The position numbers and the translations under genes are program-made. Of a stretch of 64,000 nt of DNA, positions 49,833 through 59,821 are shown piece after piece (positions within the stretch are counted from its first letter, which is position 1; each line of letters begins with the position of its first letter). Below the pieces are notes generated by a model. It had not been told where the DNA came from. It worked only from the letters and a program-made list of their open reading frames with translations, and did not search any database. This DNA is from Sphingorhabdus profundilacus (GTDB lineage: Bacteria > Pseudomonadota > Alphaproteobacteria > Sphingomonadales > Sphingomonadaceae): positions 1,054,001 to 1,118,000 of the forward strand of contig NZ_SDWJ01000001.1 in NCBI RefSeq assembly GCF_009769755.1. Reading direction: 5' to 3'.

Positions 49833-51007
49833 GTATCGTCTCCTGCACCATTTACCTGTTCCATGGTCGCAACCGGCACCGCGTTTCGGGCTAATTCTGT
49901 GTTGAGAAACGCCCCGAAAATCGCCCTTCGACCTGCTCCGCCTATAGCGACCGAATAGCGTCCAATGGTGCGACGTCCGGTCCAGATACTATCGATCATC
50001 GGATGCCCCGGTGCAGCGCAACTGTCGCACCACGCGATGTCCGGACGGTCGAGCATCGCCAGATTTTCAATTTGCAACAAAACACCCGGCGAAAATCTGG
50101 CATAATCTTCGTCAAAGGCTGTTTTAAAGGAAAAGCAGCCCGACGCTGATATGAAGTTAACCAGCATAGCCAGAGGCTTGCCCTCGAGACGCAAGTCCAA
50201 CCGTTCGAGTTTACCCGCAACGCAAGCGGCCGCCAGCACTTCAATAAACATGTTCCTGGTCGCTGGAGCACTTGCCAGTGCTGATCCGCTCCGGCCTTTC
50301 CACCCGCGCTGCTCCAGAGTTAGAAACTCCTCTGTCCACGCCGCAATTCCCGTACCACTTTGATCTCGAGAGAATGTCAAAGCACCCATTTCTGCCAGCC
50401 GGCTTTTCTGCCGCCGAAGCTCTTTGCGCTTTTTGGCACGCACGGCATTTTCGAAATAGCTGTCAGGCGTCAAACCACTTTCCAGAAATGCGCGCTCGGT
50501 TCGGTGTACCAATGCGAAACGTCTGCCAGTATTGGCGCAGACATTTTCCAAAGCACGCGCCACAGTCCCGCCGATATTCAATCCGTTGATGTGCAGAAAT
50601 AGGGATTGTCCTGGATCATTGTCGAGGCACGCCAACATTTCGGTCCAAAATTGGTCTTCATATCCTGCCCGTACAATCGGAGTGCCGAGAAATGCATTGT
50701 GGTGAAGCCAATTTTGCACATGTGGCATAGGCCAACGGCCATAACGCTGCTGGGTTGACAGGGGCATCAATCCACACAGCCGATCACGGTCCCAAAGTGA
50801 AAATAGTTTGACCCGTCCGAAGGCGTCAAACTGATCCAGCGCGGGGCGCAAAAACCAGCTTTCGGTAAATATATTGGGCTCGGCGGCATTGTCGCCAAGG
50901 TCACGCCAGGCGGCGACAAAGCAACCGTCAGCCGCGTCCCGCCAGCTCGATAGCTGGTGGCTGAATACCCCTGCCCTTTTAGTGGCATCCTTTGCCCGCG
51001 TCGCCAT
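49829..51007 (-). CDS. BioF2/CelD-type GNAT acyltransferase
   Basis: A 392-residue protein of the CelD/FemAB-like GNAT group. The C-terminal half holds YFENAVRAKKRKELRRQKSRL and LDLRLEGKPLAMLVNFISASGCFSFKTAFDEDYARFSPGVLLQIENL, the characteristic acceptor/acyl-CoA fold. The ATG at 51005-51007 has AAGGGGCA upstream; a TTG-started longer frame is rejected. Members acylate polysaccharides, lipids or peptides. It is coupled to the JmjC-like oxygenase, but the joint substrate is unknown. Confidence 0.82.
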   Translation of the reverse strand: MATRAKDATKRAGVFSHQLSSWRDAADGCFVAAWRDLGDNAAEPNIFTESWFLRPALDQFDAFGRVKLFSLWDRDRLCGLMPLSTQQRYGRWPMPHVQNWLHHNAFLGTPIVRAGYEDQFWTEMLACLDNDPGQSLFLHINGLNIGGTVARALENVCANTGRRFALVHRTERAFLESGLTPDSYFENAVRAKKRKELRRQKSRLAEMGALTFSRDQSGTGIAAWTEEFLTLEQRGWKGRSGSALASAPATRNMFIEVLAAACVAGKLERLDLRLEGKPLAMLVNFISASGCFSFKTAFDEDYARFSPGVLLQIENLAMLDRPDIAWCDSCAAPGHPMIDSIWTGRRTIGRYSVAIGGAGRRAIFGAFLNTELARNAVPVATMEQVNGAGDDT

Positions 51008-51077
51008 ATTGCCCCTTGCCCCGAACGTCGGAATTCGCCGTAACAGCAAGCGGCAAAGAATTTGCTAATGACCCACG

Positions 51078-51113
51078 AAAAAACCCCGCCGAATTCACAT
51101 TCAGCGGGGTTTT
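51078..51113 (-). terminator. Terminator after hppA
   Basis: AAAACCCCGC (51080-51089) pairs with GCGGGGTTTT (51104-51113). On the minus strand the stem runs into TTTT. Confidence 0.88.
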
Positions 51114-51134
51114 AGACCCTAAAGAAGGCGAAGC

Positions 51135-53231
51135 TTACATTCCGCCATGAGCCAGTGCCGCAAGCAAGAGCAAGGCCACGATATTTGTGATCTTGATCAT
51201 CGGGTTCACCGCAGGTCCCGCCGTGTCCTTATAAGGATCGCCCACGGTATCGCCTGTGACCGCCGCCTTGTGCGCGTCCGATCCCTTGCCACCATGGTTG
51301 CCGTCCTCAATGAACTTCTTGGCATTATCCCATGCACCGCCACCCGAAGTCATCGAGATCGCAACGAACAATCCACCGACGATCACACCCAGAAGCAATG
51401 CGCCTAAAGCAGCGAAGCCTTCGGCTTGTCCAGCCACGGCCGTGATGATGAAATACACCGCAATGGGCGTCAGAACCGGCAACAAGGATGGAATAATCAT
51501 TTCCTTGATAGCGGCCTTGGTCACCAAATCGACAGTGCGGGCATAATTGGGTTTTGACGCATAGGTCATGATGCCGGGGTCGTTTGCGAACTGGTCGCGC
51601 ACATCCTTTACCACTTCACCAGCAGCACGGCCCACCGCAGTCATGCCCATCGCTCCAAAGAGGTACGGCAGAAGCGCGCCGAGCAGCAGGCCGACGATGA
51701 CATAGGGGTTTTCAAGACTGAAATTGACCGTCAATTGAGGGAAAAATTCCCTTAGGTCGGTGGTATAGCATGCAAATAACACTAATGCAGCCAAACCGGC
51801 CGAACCGATGGCATAGCCTTTGGTAACAGCCTTTGTCGTATTGCCAACAGCGTCAAGCAGGTCGGTCTTTTCCCGGACGGAATCATCAAGACCCGCCATT
51901 TCGGCAATACCACCTGCGTTATCCGTCACAGGACCATAGGCATCAAGCGCCACGACCATACCAGCCAAAGCCAACATGGCAGTTGCGGCGAACGCAATGC
52001 CGATAACGCCAGCCAGCTGGAACGCGATTATGATACCGGCACAGATGACGATAGTTGGCATCGCAGTCGATTCAAGGCTGATCGCCAGGCCTTGGATGAC
52101 GTTGGTCCCGTGACCGGTTTCAGATGCCTTTGCGATTGACCGTACCGGCCGATAATTGGTTCCGGTATAATATTCGGTAATCCAGATTATCAAACCGGTA
52201 ACAACCAAACCCAGCAGCGAACAATAGAACAAGGTTCGTCCGGTAAATCCGCCAACATCGGTTTCCATGCCGCCCAAGGCATAGCTGATTGCCATCCATA
52301 TCGCGGGAACAGACAGAATTGCCGTCACCAGAAAGCCTTTATACATGGCCCCCATGACATTGGTTCCATTGCCCAGACGGACAAAATAAGTGCCGATAAT
52401 CGATGTTACTACACATACTCCGCCAATCAGGAGCGGGAGGGTCATCAGGTTCAAGAACAAGCCAGCATCGGTGACGCCCTTCACCAACAATGCGATCAAA
52501 ACCATTGTGGCACCGACGGTGACAACATAGGTTTCGAACAAGTCAGCGGCCATACCGGCGCAATCGCCAACATTGTCGCCCACATTGTCTGCAATAACCG
52601 CAGGGTTCCGTGGGTCATCCTCTGGTATTCCAGCCTCAACCTTGCCGACAAGGTCGGCACCCACGTCGGCGGCTTTTGTAAAGATACCGCCGCCCAAACG
52701 TGCGAAGATCGAAATCAACGAAGCGCCGAAAGCAAGCGCGACCAGCGCATCGACAACCGCACGGTCATTTGGTGCAAACCCACGGATGTCGGTCAGGTAC
52801 CAAAAGAACACCGCAATTGCGAGAAGGGCCAGACCGGCAACGAGCATGCCGGTGATTGCCCCGGCGCGAAACGCCATGGTCAAGCCTGCCTGCAAGCCGG
52901 TTTGGGCCGCCGCAGCTGTCCGGACGTTGGCACGGACCGAGATATTCATCCCGATATAACCGGCAACGCCCGACAGAACGGCACCAATCACGAAGCCGAT
53001 CGTGGGAATAATCCCAAGAAACAGCGCGACCAAAATGGCAACAACAACACCTACAATTGCGATTGTGCGATATTGACGCCCAAGATAGGCCTGTGCACCC
53101 TCTTGTATGGCGGCGGCGATCTCTTGCATTTTTTCATTGCCAGCCGATGCGCTAAGCACCTGGCGGCTGGTTACAAAACCGTACACGACGGCAAGCAACC
53201 CGCATAATATTGCGATTATTGTCAGAGACAT
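51135..53231 (-). CDS. hppA: K+-insensitive pyrophosphate-energised proton pump
   Basis: A 698-residue, about 16-helix membrane pyrophosphatase that couples PPi hydrolysis to proton export. The PPi-binding loops show [47 protein letters not shown] and, late, [13 protein letters not shown]. Lysine in [16 protein letters not shown], where K+-dependent enzymes have alanine, marks the K+-independent H+ pump. The ATG at 53229-53231 follows GAGGACA; the longer open frame is rejected. thiL and nusB lie upstream on the same strand. Confidence 0.97.
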   Translation of the reverse strand: MSLTIIAILCGLLAVVYGFVTSRQVLSASAGNEKMQEIAAAIQEGAQAYLGRQYRTIAIVGVVVAILVALFLGIIPTIGFVIGAVLSGVAGYIGMNISVRANVRTAAAAQTGLQAGLTMAFRAGAITGMLVAGLALLAIAVFFWYLTDIRGFAPNDRAVVDALVALAFGASLISIFARLGGGIFTKAADVGADLVGKVEAGIPEDDPRNPAVIADNVGDNVGDCAGMAADLFETYVVTVGATMVLIALLVKGVTDAGLFLNLMTLPLLIGGVCVVTSIIGTYFVRLGNGTNVMGAMYKGFLVTAILSVPAIWMAISYALGGMETDVGGFTGRTLFYCSLLGLVVTGLIIWITEYYTGTNYRPVRSIAKASETGHGTNVIQGLAISLESTAMPTIVICAGIIIAFQLAGVIGIAFAATAMLALAGMVVALDAYGPVTDNAGGIAEMAGLDDSVREKTDLLDAVGNTTKAVTKGYAIGSAGLAALVLFACYTTDLREFFPQLTVNFSLENPYVIVGLLLGALLPYLFGAMGMTAVGRAAGEVVKDVRDQFANDPGIMTYASKPNYARTVDLVTKAAIKEMIIPSLLPVLTPIAVYFIITAVAGQAEGFAALGALLLGVIVGGLFVAISMTSGGGAWDNAKKFIEDGNHGGKGSDAHKAAVTGDTVGDPYKDTAGPAVNPMIKITNIVALLLLAALAHGGM

Positions 53232-53384
53232 GAAATGTCCTCTCCCCTTTAGTTTTGCTATTACAGCATAGAATGGCATCCTCCTCCCGAAAGATGCAAG
53301 CTGCAAAGCTATAGGGCGACGACAAGCGACAACGCAACCCTTAAAAAACGTCCTTTTCCAGCCGATTAGGCCGTGAACGCAAAA

Positions 53385-54302
53385 TCACTGATGCTGATAT
53401 CCCAGTGTTGCGGGACGCGGTAATGCTTTGTCCCCATCAAACAATATCAGGCCAGCGCCTTGGGTGACGCACCCGATTGCTTGTGCTGCGACGGGAATCT
53501 GTATTTCGGGCGATATGGCAAAAAGCAGTTGGTAATCATCCCCCCAGCTTGCGGCCTGCAACCGGCTTTCCAGCGCATCTCCGCGATAGTTGATATAAGC
53601 AGGTGAGAGCGGTATTTTCGACAGATCGATGGCTATTCCCATTTTGCTGGCATTTGCCAGCCGTTCGGCGTCAAGCAGCAATCCATCGGACACATCCATC
53701 ATCGCATGGACCAACGGCGCCAGTAACTGTCCTTCGGCTAGACGCGGCTCTGGGCGGTTGTAAGCAGTGGCCAGCGGGCCGACTTCGTCAAAGCCGGCTT
53801 CGATCAATTCAAAGCCTGCCAATGCATCACCTAGCGTTCCTGTCACATAGACAAGATCACCGGGCATCGCACCGCCGCGCGAAGGAACCGGCGCGCATGT
53901 CGCAGCGCCAATAGCTGTGAGCCCCAAGGCCCGCTTGTCGCCCCGGTTTGCAACGGTATCCCCGCCCAGCAAAGCGACCCCAAAATGGCTAAGCGCTTTA
54001 TGTAAACCCACTGCAAATGCCCGGTCCCACGAATCCTCACCCAACATAAAGCCCAGCAACACACCCAAAGGACGTGCGCCCTTGGCCGCGAGGTCTGAGA
54101 GATTTGAAGCCACCAACTTCCAAGCGACATCGGCCGGATCGGCACTTGGCAACCAGTGGACATCTTCTGCCATCATGTCGTGGGTCAGAATTAGGTTTTC
54201 CGAACCCAGGCTGATCACCGCACAATCGTCCAGCAAATCCCGCGCCGCAGGGTCTGTCGCCATTGCGCGCATTAGGCCGATGAAGGTGGATTCGGAGGTC
54301 AT
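53385..54302 (-). CDS. thiL: Thiamine-monophosphate kinase
   Basis: A 305-residue ThiL of the AIRS/PurM fold, phosphorylating TMP to the active cofactor TPP. It has DDCAVI (nucleotide-site Asp residues), LTHDMMAEDVHWL, ASNLSDLAAKGARP, LLGGDTVAN and MMDVSDGLLLDAERLA plus WGDDYQLLF. It follows nusB on the same strand with a 76-bp gap, the common nusB-thiL order in proteobacteria. Confidence 0.95.
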   Translation of the reverse strand: MTSESTFIGLMRAMATDPAARDLLDDCAVISLGSENLILTHDMMAEDVHWLPSADPADVAWKLVASNLSDLAAKGARPLGVLLGFMLGEDSWDRAFAVGLHKALSHFGVALLGGDTVANRGDKRALGLTAIGAATCAPVPSRGGAMPGDLVYVTGTLGDALAGFELIEAGFDEVGPLATAYNRPEPRLAEGQLLAPLVHAMMDVSDGLLLDAERLANASKMGIAIDLSKIPLSPAYINYRGDALESRLQAASWGDDYQLLFAISPEIQIPVAAQAIGCVTQGAGLILFDGDKALPRPATLGYQHQ

Positions 54303-54378
54303 GGCCGAACATTAGCCCAAGCTGCATTGATCCAGAACTGGTTTCAGCGCGGCACATTGCACCGCGACTTCGCGCAAA

Positions 54379-54828
54379 TTATCCGCGAACGTCTTTTGCC
54401 ACCGCGTCGAGCAAGCCGTTGACGAACTTTGCATCCTTCTTGTCAAAAAAGGCATGGGCAACGTCCATATATTCGTCGATAACCGCGCCCGTGGGGATGT
54501 CGGCGCGGGCAATCAGCTCATAGGTGCCGCAACGCAAAATCTGAAGCATCGTCTTGTCGAGCCGTCCCATTTTCCACATTTCGCCCAGTTTGCCTTCAAC
54601 CAAAGCATCGATTTCCGCGCGCCGCGCATTCACGCCAGCCACAACGTCATCGAAAAAATCAACCTCGGCATCCGCATATTGCGCGTCTTCGATCTCGGCA
54701 CCTAGCCGGTGGGCGTGAAATTCGTCGAGCAGGCGGGCCAACCCGACTTTTTCCATATCCATTTGATACAAAGCCTGCACAGCGGCCAGACGCGCAGCCG
54801 AGCGGGATTTGGAATTGCGGGATTTCAT
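54379..54828 (-). CDS. nusB: Transcription antitermination protein NusB
   Basis: A 149-residue all-helical RNA-binding protein that acts with S10 in rRNA antitermination. SRSAARLAAVQALYQMD and LDKTMLQILRCGTYELIARADIPTGAVIDEYMDVAHAFFDKKDAKFVNGLLDAVAKDV are the standard NusB segments. Its ATG overlaps the hisD stop by four bases. The N-terminus is basic (MKSRNSKSR). Confidence 0.96.
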   Translation of the reverse strand: MKSRNSKSRSAARLAAVQALYQMDMEKVGLARLLDEFHAHRLGAEIEDAQYADAEVDFFDDVVAGVNARRAEIDALVEGKLGEMWKMGRLDKTMLQILRCGTYELIARADIPTGAVIDEYMDVAHAFFDKKDAKFVNGLLDAVAKDVRG

Positions 54829-56114
54829 AATCTTTTCCTGACGCTGGCGGCATGTGCGGGTAAGCCTTCGGCATCGGCCAAGGTTGCGGCCGCCGGGCCA
54901 ATAGCTTTGATGGATTGGGTATCGAGCGCGATGAAACTGGTGCGCTTCATAAAATCGAGCACCGATAAACCGGATGAAAAACGCGCACGGCGACCCGTCG
55001 GAAGAACATGGTTGGGACCTGCCACATAATCACCAATCGCTTCGGGTGTCATACGGCCGAGGAAGACTGATCCTGCATGGCGAACCAGATTAAAAAGCGT
55101 TTCGGCGCGGACATCATCGACGGCAAGTTCAAGATGCTCGGCAGCCAAACGGTTCACGAGCGGCATTGCGTCTTCAAGATTTTTGACAATGATGATCGCA
55201 CCATTGGCCGACCAGCTTTGCTTCGCCACTGCGCCGGTTGCCAATCCAGCGATTTGAGCATCGACCGCCAGAGCGACCTTATCCGCAAAGGTGGCGTTGT
55301 CGGTGAACAATATGGATTGGCTCGTTGGATCATGCTCTGCTTGGCTGAGCAGATCGGCCGCGATCCATTCGGCTTTATTTTTGGCGTCGGCGACCACGAC
55401 AATTTCCGATGGACCGGCGACCATGTCGATGCCGACCACGCCGTATAACTGCCGCTTGGCCTCCGCCACCCATGCGTTACCTGGGCCAGTGATTACGTCG
55501 ACAGGCCGGATCCGGTCCGTGCCATAGGCAAGTGCGGCAATAGCCTGCGCCCCGCCGACACGCCATATCTCATCCACACCGGCCAAATGCGCCGCCGCCA
55601 TCACTGTGGGATTTACTTCACCACCGGGCGTTGGCGTCACCATGACGAGGCGCGCGACACCTGCGACCTTGGCGGGAATGGCGTTCATCAACACAGAGGA
55701 CGGATAGGCCGCGCGACCACCGGGCACATAGACACCCGCCGCATCCACAGCCGACCAGCGCGCGCCAAGGCGAACGCCCGCCTTATCGGTATAGTCGCGG
55801 TCCTTGGGCAATTGTGCCTTATGATATGCTCTTATGCGCTTGGCCGCCAGTTTCAGGGCGTCACGCAAATCGGGCGCGAGGCCGTCAAATGCGGCCTTGC
55901 ACGTGGCGGCATCGACTTGCCAGCCTTCTTTGTTCAAATCGAACCCGTCGAAGCGCTGGGTCAACTCAAGCAGCGTCACGTCGCCCCTTGTCCGCACATT
56001 GCGGATCGTCTGCTCGACGATGCTCGAAACGTCGGAATCAGTTTCACGCCGGTCGTTGACCAGCGCGTCAAAGGCTTCGTCGAAGCCCTTGGCCGAGGAA
56101 TCAAGCAGCCGCAC
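54825..56114 (-). CDS. hisD: Histidinol dehydrogenase
   Basis: A 429-residue zinc enzyme that oxidises histidinol to histidine in the last two steps of the pathway. It contains [69 protein letters not shown] and [15 protein letters not shown] AAEHLEL. I start it at GTG 56112-56114, which overlaps hisG by 14 bases; the frame is open to an ATG at 56144. It is coupled to hisG upstream and nusB downstream. Confidence 0.94.
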   Translation of the reverse strand: MRLLDSSAKGFDEAFDALVNDRRETDSDVSSIVEQTIRNVRTRGDVTLLELTQRFDGFDLNKEGWQVDAATCKAAFDGLAPDLRDALKLAAKRIRAYHKAQLPKDRDYTDKAGVRLGARWSAVDAAGVYVPGGRAAYPSSVLMNAIPAKVAGVARLVMVTPTPGGEVNPTVMAAAHLAGVDEIWRVGGAQAIAALAYGTDRIRPVDVITGPGNAWVAEAKRQLYGVVGIDMVAGPSEIVVVADAKNKAEWIAADLLSQAEHDPTSQSILFTDNATFADKVALAVDAQIAGLATGAVAKQSWSANGAIIIVKNLEDAMPLVNRLAAEHLELAVDDVRAETLFNLVRHAGSVFLGRMTPEAIGDYVAGPNHVLPTGRRARFSSGLSVLDFMKRTSFIALDTQSIKAIGPAAATLADAEGLPAHAASVRKRL

Positions 56115-56757
56115 GGTCGCCTGACAATAACCGGAAGCGTTCAACCAACGCAGGCAAAGTCCCGCTCATCATCTTGAAAGCAGCCCTGTTGACGATCAGC
56201 CGGGCAGAAACCTGTGAAATGATATCTGTTTCAACAAGGCCATTTTCCGCCAATGTCTTGCCCGACGACACAAGGTCGACAATCCGCCCTGAAAGACCGA
56301 GCGAAGGCGCAAGCTCCATCGCTCCGTTCAGCTTCACACATTCGGCCTGGATGCCCTGCGTCTGGTAATAGCGACTTGTCGTTGTCGGATATTTGGTGGC
56401 GACGCGGATATGCCCGCCATTGGCCGAATCCGACGCGTCTGCCGGCATGGCGACCGATATCCGGCAGCGACCGATACCCAGATCAACGGGTGCATAGAGT
56501 TCGGAATAGTCGAACTCGTCAATTACATCGGAACCGACAATGCCAATATGCGCCGCGCCATGGGCAACAAAGGTCGCCACGTCAAAAGCGCGCACGCGAA
56601 TGATGCTCAAGTGCGGGTTATTCGTGGCGAACAGCAGCGCCCGGCTGCTGTCGTCGAAAAAGGCAGATTCCGGCTCGATACCCGCGCTCTGCATCAGCGG
56701 CAGCGCTTCGTCCAAAATCCGTCCCTTGGGGATTGCAAAGATGATGCGTTCGGTCAC
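56101..56757 (-). CDS. hisG: ATP phosphoribosyltransferase, short form
   Basis: A 218-residue HisG of the short (HisGS) type, catalysing the first committed step of histidine synthesis. It has [40 protein letters not shown] and [25 protein letters not shown]. The short form lacks the C-terminal regulatory domain and needs HisZ, which is not in this window. It is divergent from the DUF2332 gene with a 39-bp gap. Confidence 0.94.
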   Translation of the reverse strand: MTERIIFAIPKGRILDEALPLMQSAGIEPESAFFDDSSRALLFATNNPHLSIIRVRAFDVATFVAHGAAHIGIVGSDVIDEFDYSELYAPVDLGIGRCRISVAMPADASDSANGGHIRVATKYPTTTSRYYQTQGIQAECVKLNGAMELAPSLGLSGRIVDLVSSGKTLAENGLVETDIISQVSARLIVNRAAFKMMSGTLPALVERFRLLSGDRAAA

Positions 56758-56796
56758 AATGGGCGCGCTTTAGGGGCCGCAGGCGGAAAGGGCAAT

Positions 56797-57876
56797 ATGG
56801 CAGACTCATTCGGTATCGGTGTCATGGATGATCAGCGGGTCGCCGAAGGCATCAAGGTGCAAGCAGAACATTGCCGCCGAAACGGTGCGCCGGTCACCGC
56901 GCGTATCGTTGAAGCGCAGTTGGCATTGATGGCAGGCGACACCTTATGCGGCAAACGCATCGCGCATTGGCCGGGCTTGCCCTTGGAGGATGCACTGCCC
57001 TTGCGGCTTGCCGGTGGTTTCCACCATCTGCTGCTAACCCACACGGATTCACGCCTTTTGCCTGTCTATAGCGGAGATGTTTCAAATCAGGCGGAGGTCG
57101 ACGCCATCGTTGTGGCTGTCACCAGCGATCATGATCAGCGGCTGTTGCCGTGGCTGGATGGGCCGCCGCAAACGAACGAGGCCGGAAGATCGGCCAGCTT
57201 CATGGCAGGCTTGCTCTGGCTATCGGACAAAGTCGGGTCACGTTTCGAACTCAACGAGATAGGCGCGAGCGCTGGCATCAACACGATGATGGAACGCTAC
57301 CATTATGATCTGGGTGGTGTTGAGACCGGACCGGAAACCTCACCAATGCGAATCAAACCGGAATGGCGGGGCCCACCGCCGCCCAAGGCAGAGGTTGAAA
57401 TTATGCATATATCGGGCTGTGACCAATCCCCCGTTGACCTGTCCGATCCCGACGCCGCGTTACGTGTCAAAAGCTATGTTTGGCCGGAAAATGCCGGAAG
57501 GCTCGAACGCAAGGACGCTGCCATCCTACTCGCCGCCCAGAAACGACCGGATATTGTCAAAGCCGATGCGCTGGACTGGGTTCTGGAAAGGCTATCGACT
57601 CCTCAGGATGCCGGTGTCGTCCGCGTTTTCAATCACAGCATTGTCTGGCAATATATTCCCGCCGAACGCCGCGCCGCCATAACAGACGCGATTGAAACGC
57701 ATGGGCGTAATGCATCAGCCGAACGCCCGCTCGTCTGGATGATGCTGGAAACAAACCGCGAAACCTTCAAGCATGAACTGCACATTCGCTATTGGCCTGG
57801 GCCGCCCCGGTGGCATCTGCTCGCCGAAGCGCAAGCCCACGGCACATGGGTCGAATGGCTGGCGGGGCAGACTTAG
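56797..57876 (+). CDS. DUF2332-family protein, function unknown
   Basis: A 359-residue protein recognisable by the DUF2332 pattern: GDTLCGKRIAHWPGLPLEDALPLRLAGGFHHLLL, ELNEIGASAGIN (a methyltransferase-like GxSxG loop), VRVFNHSIVWQYIPAERR. The family is suggested to be SAM-dependent or nucleotide-related but is unassigned. The open frame extends upstream through hisG antisense; GGAAAGGG supports the ATG at 56797. Its stop TAG lies inside a repeat-derived palindrome shared with the convergent hydrolase gene. Confidence 0.8.
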   Translation: MADSFGIGVMDDQRVAEGIKVQAEHCRRNGAPVTARIVEAQLALMAGDTLCGKRIAHWPGLPLEDALPLRLAGGFHHLLLTHTDSRLLPVYSGDVSNQAEVDAIVVAVTSDHDQRLLPWLDGPPQTNEAGRSASFMAGLLWLSDKVGSRFELNEIGASAGINTMMERYHYDLGGVETGPETSPMRIKPEWRGPPPPKAEVEIMHISGCDQSPVDLSDPDAALRVKSYVWPENAGRLERKDAAILLAAQKRPDIVKADALDWVLERLSTPQDAGVVRVFNHSIVWQYIPAERRAAITDAIETHGRNASAERPLVWMMLETNRETFKHELHIRYWPGPPRWHLLAEAQAHGTWVEWLAGQT

Positions 57877-57890
57877 GATCAGGACCTAAG
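57872..57890. repeat. Short copy of the TTAGGATCAGGACCTA terminal motif
   Basis: CTTAGGATCAGGACCTAAG is a near-palindrome that shares 16 bases exactly with the repeat at 43.88 kb and the core with the ends of the 714-981 element. The stop codons of the two convergent genes (57874-57876 and 57886-57888) both lie in it. Confidence 0.6.
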
Positions 57891-58800
57891 CTAAAAACCG
57901 TTCCATTGCGGCAATCACAGCCTCGGGTTTTTCCCAGATCACGAAATGGCCGCAATCATATACCGGCTCCACCACAACAGCGGGGACAAGCTTTTCAATT
58001 CCATCTATGTTGCTTGCGGGCAAAGCTAGGTCGTCCATGGCCCACACGACGAGCGTGGGAATGGTCAATTGCGGAAACTCGCCAGCAGCAAAGGCAGGTA
58101 TTTCCGCATCTTCATCCATTGCCGGGACATAAAGCGCCGATGCACGGTACCAGTTGAGCATTCCGATACAAGCGTCGCGATCCTCCCAGTCGGAAAGCAA
58201 CGCTGCGCGTTCAGTAGGTTCCATGGCACTCGGTTTATCCCATTTGATCGTTTCCAGCAGCAATCCGGTAAGCCCCTTTTCGCGCACCAGCGCATCATTG
58301 GCATGGTCGCGAAAGGCACGAATATACTGGCTCGACGCGCGCTGGTTCATATCGCTAATCAAAAGACGCTGGAACAAATAAGGGTGCGGTGCATTGGCAA
58401 TGATCGCACGCGAAACACGTCCTGCCCAAGCCGGGTTAAACGCACCCATTTGGCCGTTCAGCGCGACACTCCATGCAATCGCACCGCCCCAATCATGTCC
58501 GGCGATGATAAAATTCTGTACATCCAAGGCATCGGCAAGCGCAAAAATATCGGCAGTCAGCTTGTCCGCCGTGTAGGCATCAACATCTTGCGGTTTTGAA
58601 GTACCGCGATACCCGCGCTGATCAGGCGCAATACAATAATATCGGTCAGCAAATGCCGCCATCTGGTGTCGCCATGTACGGTGCGATTCAGGAAAGCCGT
58701 GCAGAAAGATAATGGCGGGATTATCTGGGTTTCCGGCGGTATAGGCGTCCATTTCGATACCGGTCGAAAGCGACAGGCGACGGTGGGAGAATTCGGTCAT
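57886..58800 (-). CDS. Epoxide-hydrolase-like alpha/beta hydrolase
   Basis: A 304-residue alpha/beta hydrolase. HGFPES (34-39) forms the oxyanion region, and D103 in AGHDWGGAIAW is the nucleophile, as in epoxide hydrolases and haloalkane dehalogenases. A cap region with WYRAS and the acid/His pair (AMDDLALP, GHFVIWEKPE) follow. The ATG at 58798-58800 is favoured over the longer frame. Epoxide hydrolase is more likely than dehalogenase, but substrate is inferred. Confidence 0.87.
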   Translation of the reverse strand: MTEFSHRRLSLSTGIEMDAYTAGNPDNPAIIFLHGFPESHRTWRHQMAAFADRYYCIAPDQRGYRGTSKPQDVDAYTADKLTADIFALADALDVQNFIIAGHDWGGAIAWSVALNGQMGAFNPAWAGRVSRAIIANAPHPYLFQRLLISDMNQRASSQYIRAFRDHANDALVREKGLTGLLLETIKWDKPSAMEPTERAALLSDWEDRDACIGMLNWYRASALYVPAMDEDAEIPAFAAGEFPQLTIPTLVVWAMDDLALPASNIDGIEKLVPAVVVEPVYDCGHFVIWEKPEAVIAAMERFLA

Positions 58801-58893
58801 TCGGGTTCTAACCTTATGGAAGCGATGGAAAATCGCCACCGCAATTTCTTCTGAAACAGAATTACATCCAATTTGATTGTAAAAAATCCGCAA

Positions 58894-59772
58894 TCACTCA
58901 CTTCGTGTGAGGGGAATTTCCGGAATGGGAATGGATTCCTTGTCGTCGCCCGGCACCAGAGGAAAATGCCCCGCTTTCCAATCCGATTTAGCCTGATTGA
59001 TGCGATCACGCGAAGAGGACACAAAATTCCACCAGACATGGCGCGGGGTCGCGAAAGCCTCTCCGCCCAAAAGCATGACCCGGCAATCGCTTTCCGCCCG
59101 CAAAGTCATCGTTTGACCCGGCTGCAATACATATAGATTATGTGGGTCCAGCACTTCCCTGTCCAGACTTGCCGATCCCATGGCGACAAGAACAGCACGC
59201 TCATCCGCGTCGGCATCAATCGGAATTGTTGCACCGGCATTCATCAATATATCTGCGTAAATGGTTTGGGCATGTTGGGTCGTGGGTGCCGTCACACCCC
59301 ACAGCGACCCCATGATAACCCGTGCCGAAACATTTCCAGCTTCAATCAACGGCAATTCTTCTTTGGCCACATGTTCAAACGCAGGATCAATTTCCTCTTT
59401 GCCATCGGGCAAGGCAAGCCATGTCTGCATGCCCGATATCGGCGATCCTGCTGCTCGTTCTGCCGAGGGTGTCCTTTCGCTATGTACAATACCTTTGCCG
59501 GCAGTCATCAAATTAAGAGCGCCTGGCCGGATCGTCGCATAGGTACCCAGACTGTCGCGATGATCGATCGCCCCTTCAAACAGATAGGTTACGGTCGCAA
59601 GATTGATATGTGGATGCGGACGAACATCCATTCCGCTCCCTATAACAAAATGGGCGGGGCCGAATTGATCGACAAAAATGAAAGGGCCGACCATAGTCCG
59701 CGCCTTGCTAGGCAAAGTGCGGCGTACTTCAAAAGCGCCCAGGTCGTGCGTAGTGGGGGTGATGATCATCAT
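58894..59772 (-). CDS. Pirin-family bicupin protein
   Basis: A 292-residue pirin with the N-terminal cupin motif RPHPHINLATVTYLFEGAIDHRDSLG and GKGIVHSER, including the three metal histidines and glutamate region, then a second cupin with ADERAVLVAMGSASLD. Some pirins have quercetinase activity, others bind transcription factors. A GTG-started frame (59847) overlaps the AraC gene; the ATG at 59772 fits the family better. It lies 49 bases after the AraC-type regulator and may be its target. Confidence 0.88.
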   Translation of the reverse strand: MMIITPTTHDLGAFEVRRTLPSKARTMVGPFIFVDQFGPAHFVIGSGMDVRPHPHINLATVTYLFEGAIDHRDSLGTYATIRPGALNLMTAGKGIVHSERTPSAERAAGSPISGMQTWLALPDGKEEIDPAFEHVAKEELPLIEAGNVSARVIMGSLWGVTAPTTQHAQTIYADILMNAGATIPIDADADERAVLVAMGSASLDREVLDPHNLYVLQPGQTMTLRAESDCRVMLLGGEAFATPRHVWWNFVSSSRDRINQAKSDWKAGHFPLVPGDDKESIPIPEIPLTRSE

Positions 59773-59821
59773 CCGCAAACGATGCTGCCGCCTGCCACAA
59801 ATTGTCAAGTCAGGAACGACG

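Noticed and set aside
56410-56796. Extended N-terminus for the DUF2332 protein
   Set aside because: It runs antisense through hisG and resembles no family; a good Shine-Dalgarno points to the ATG at 56797.
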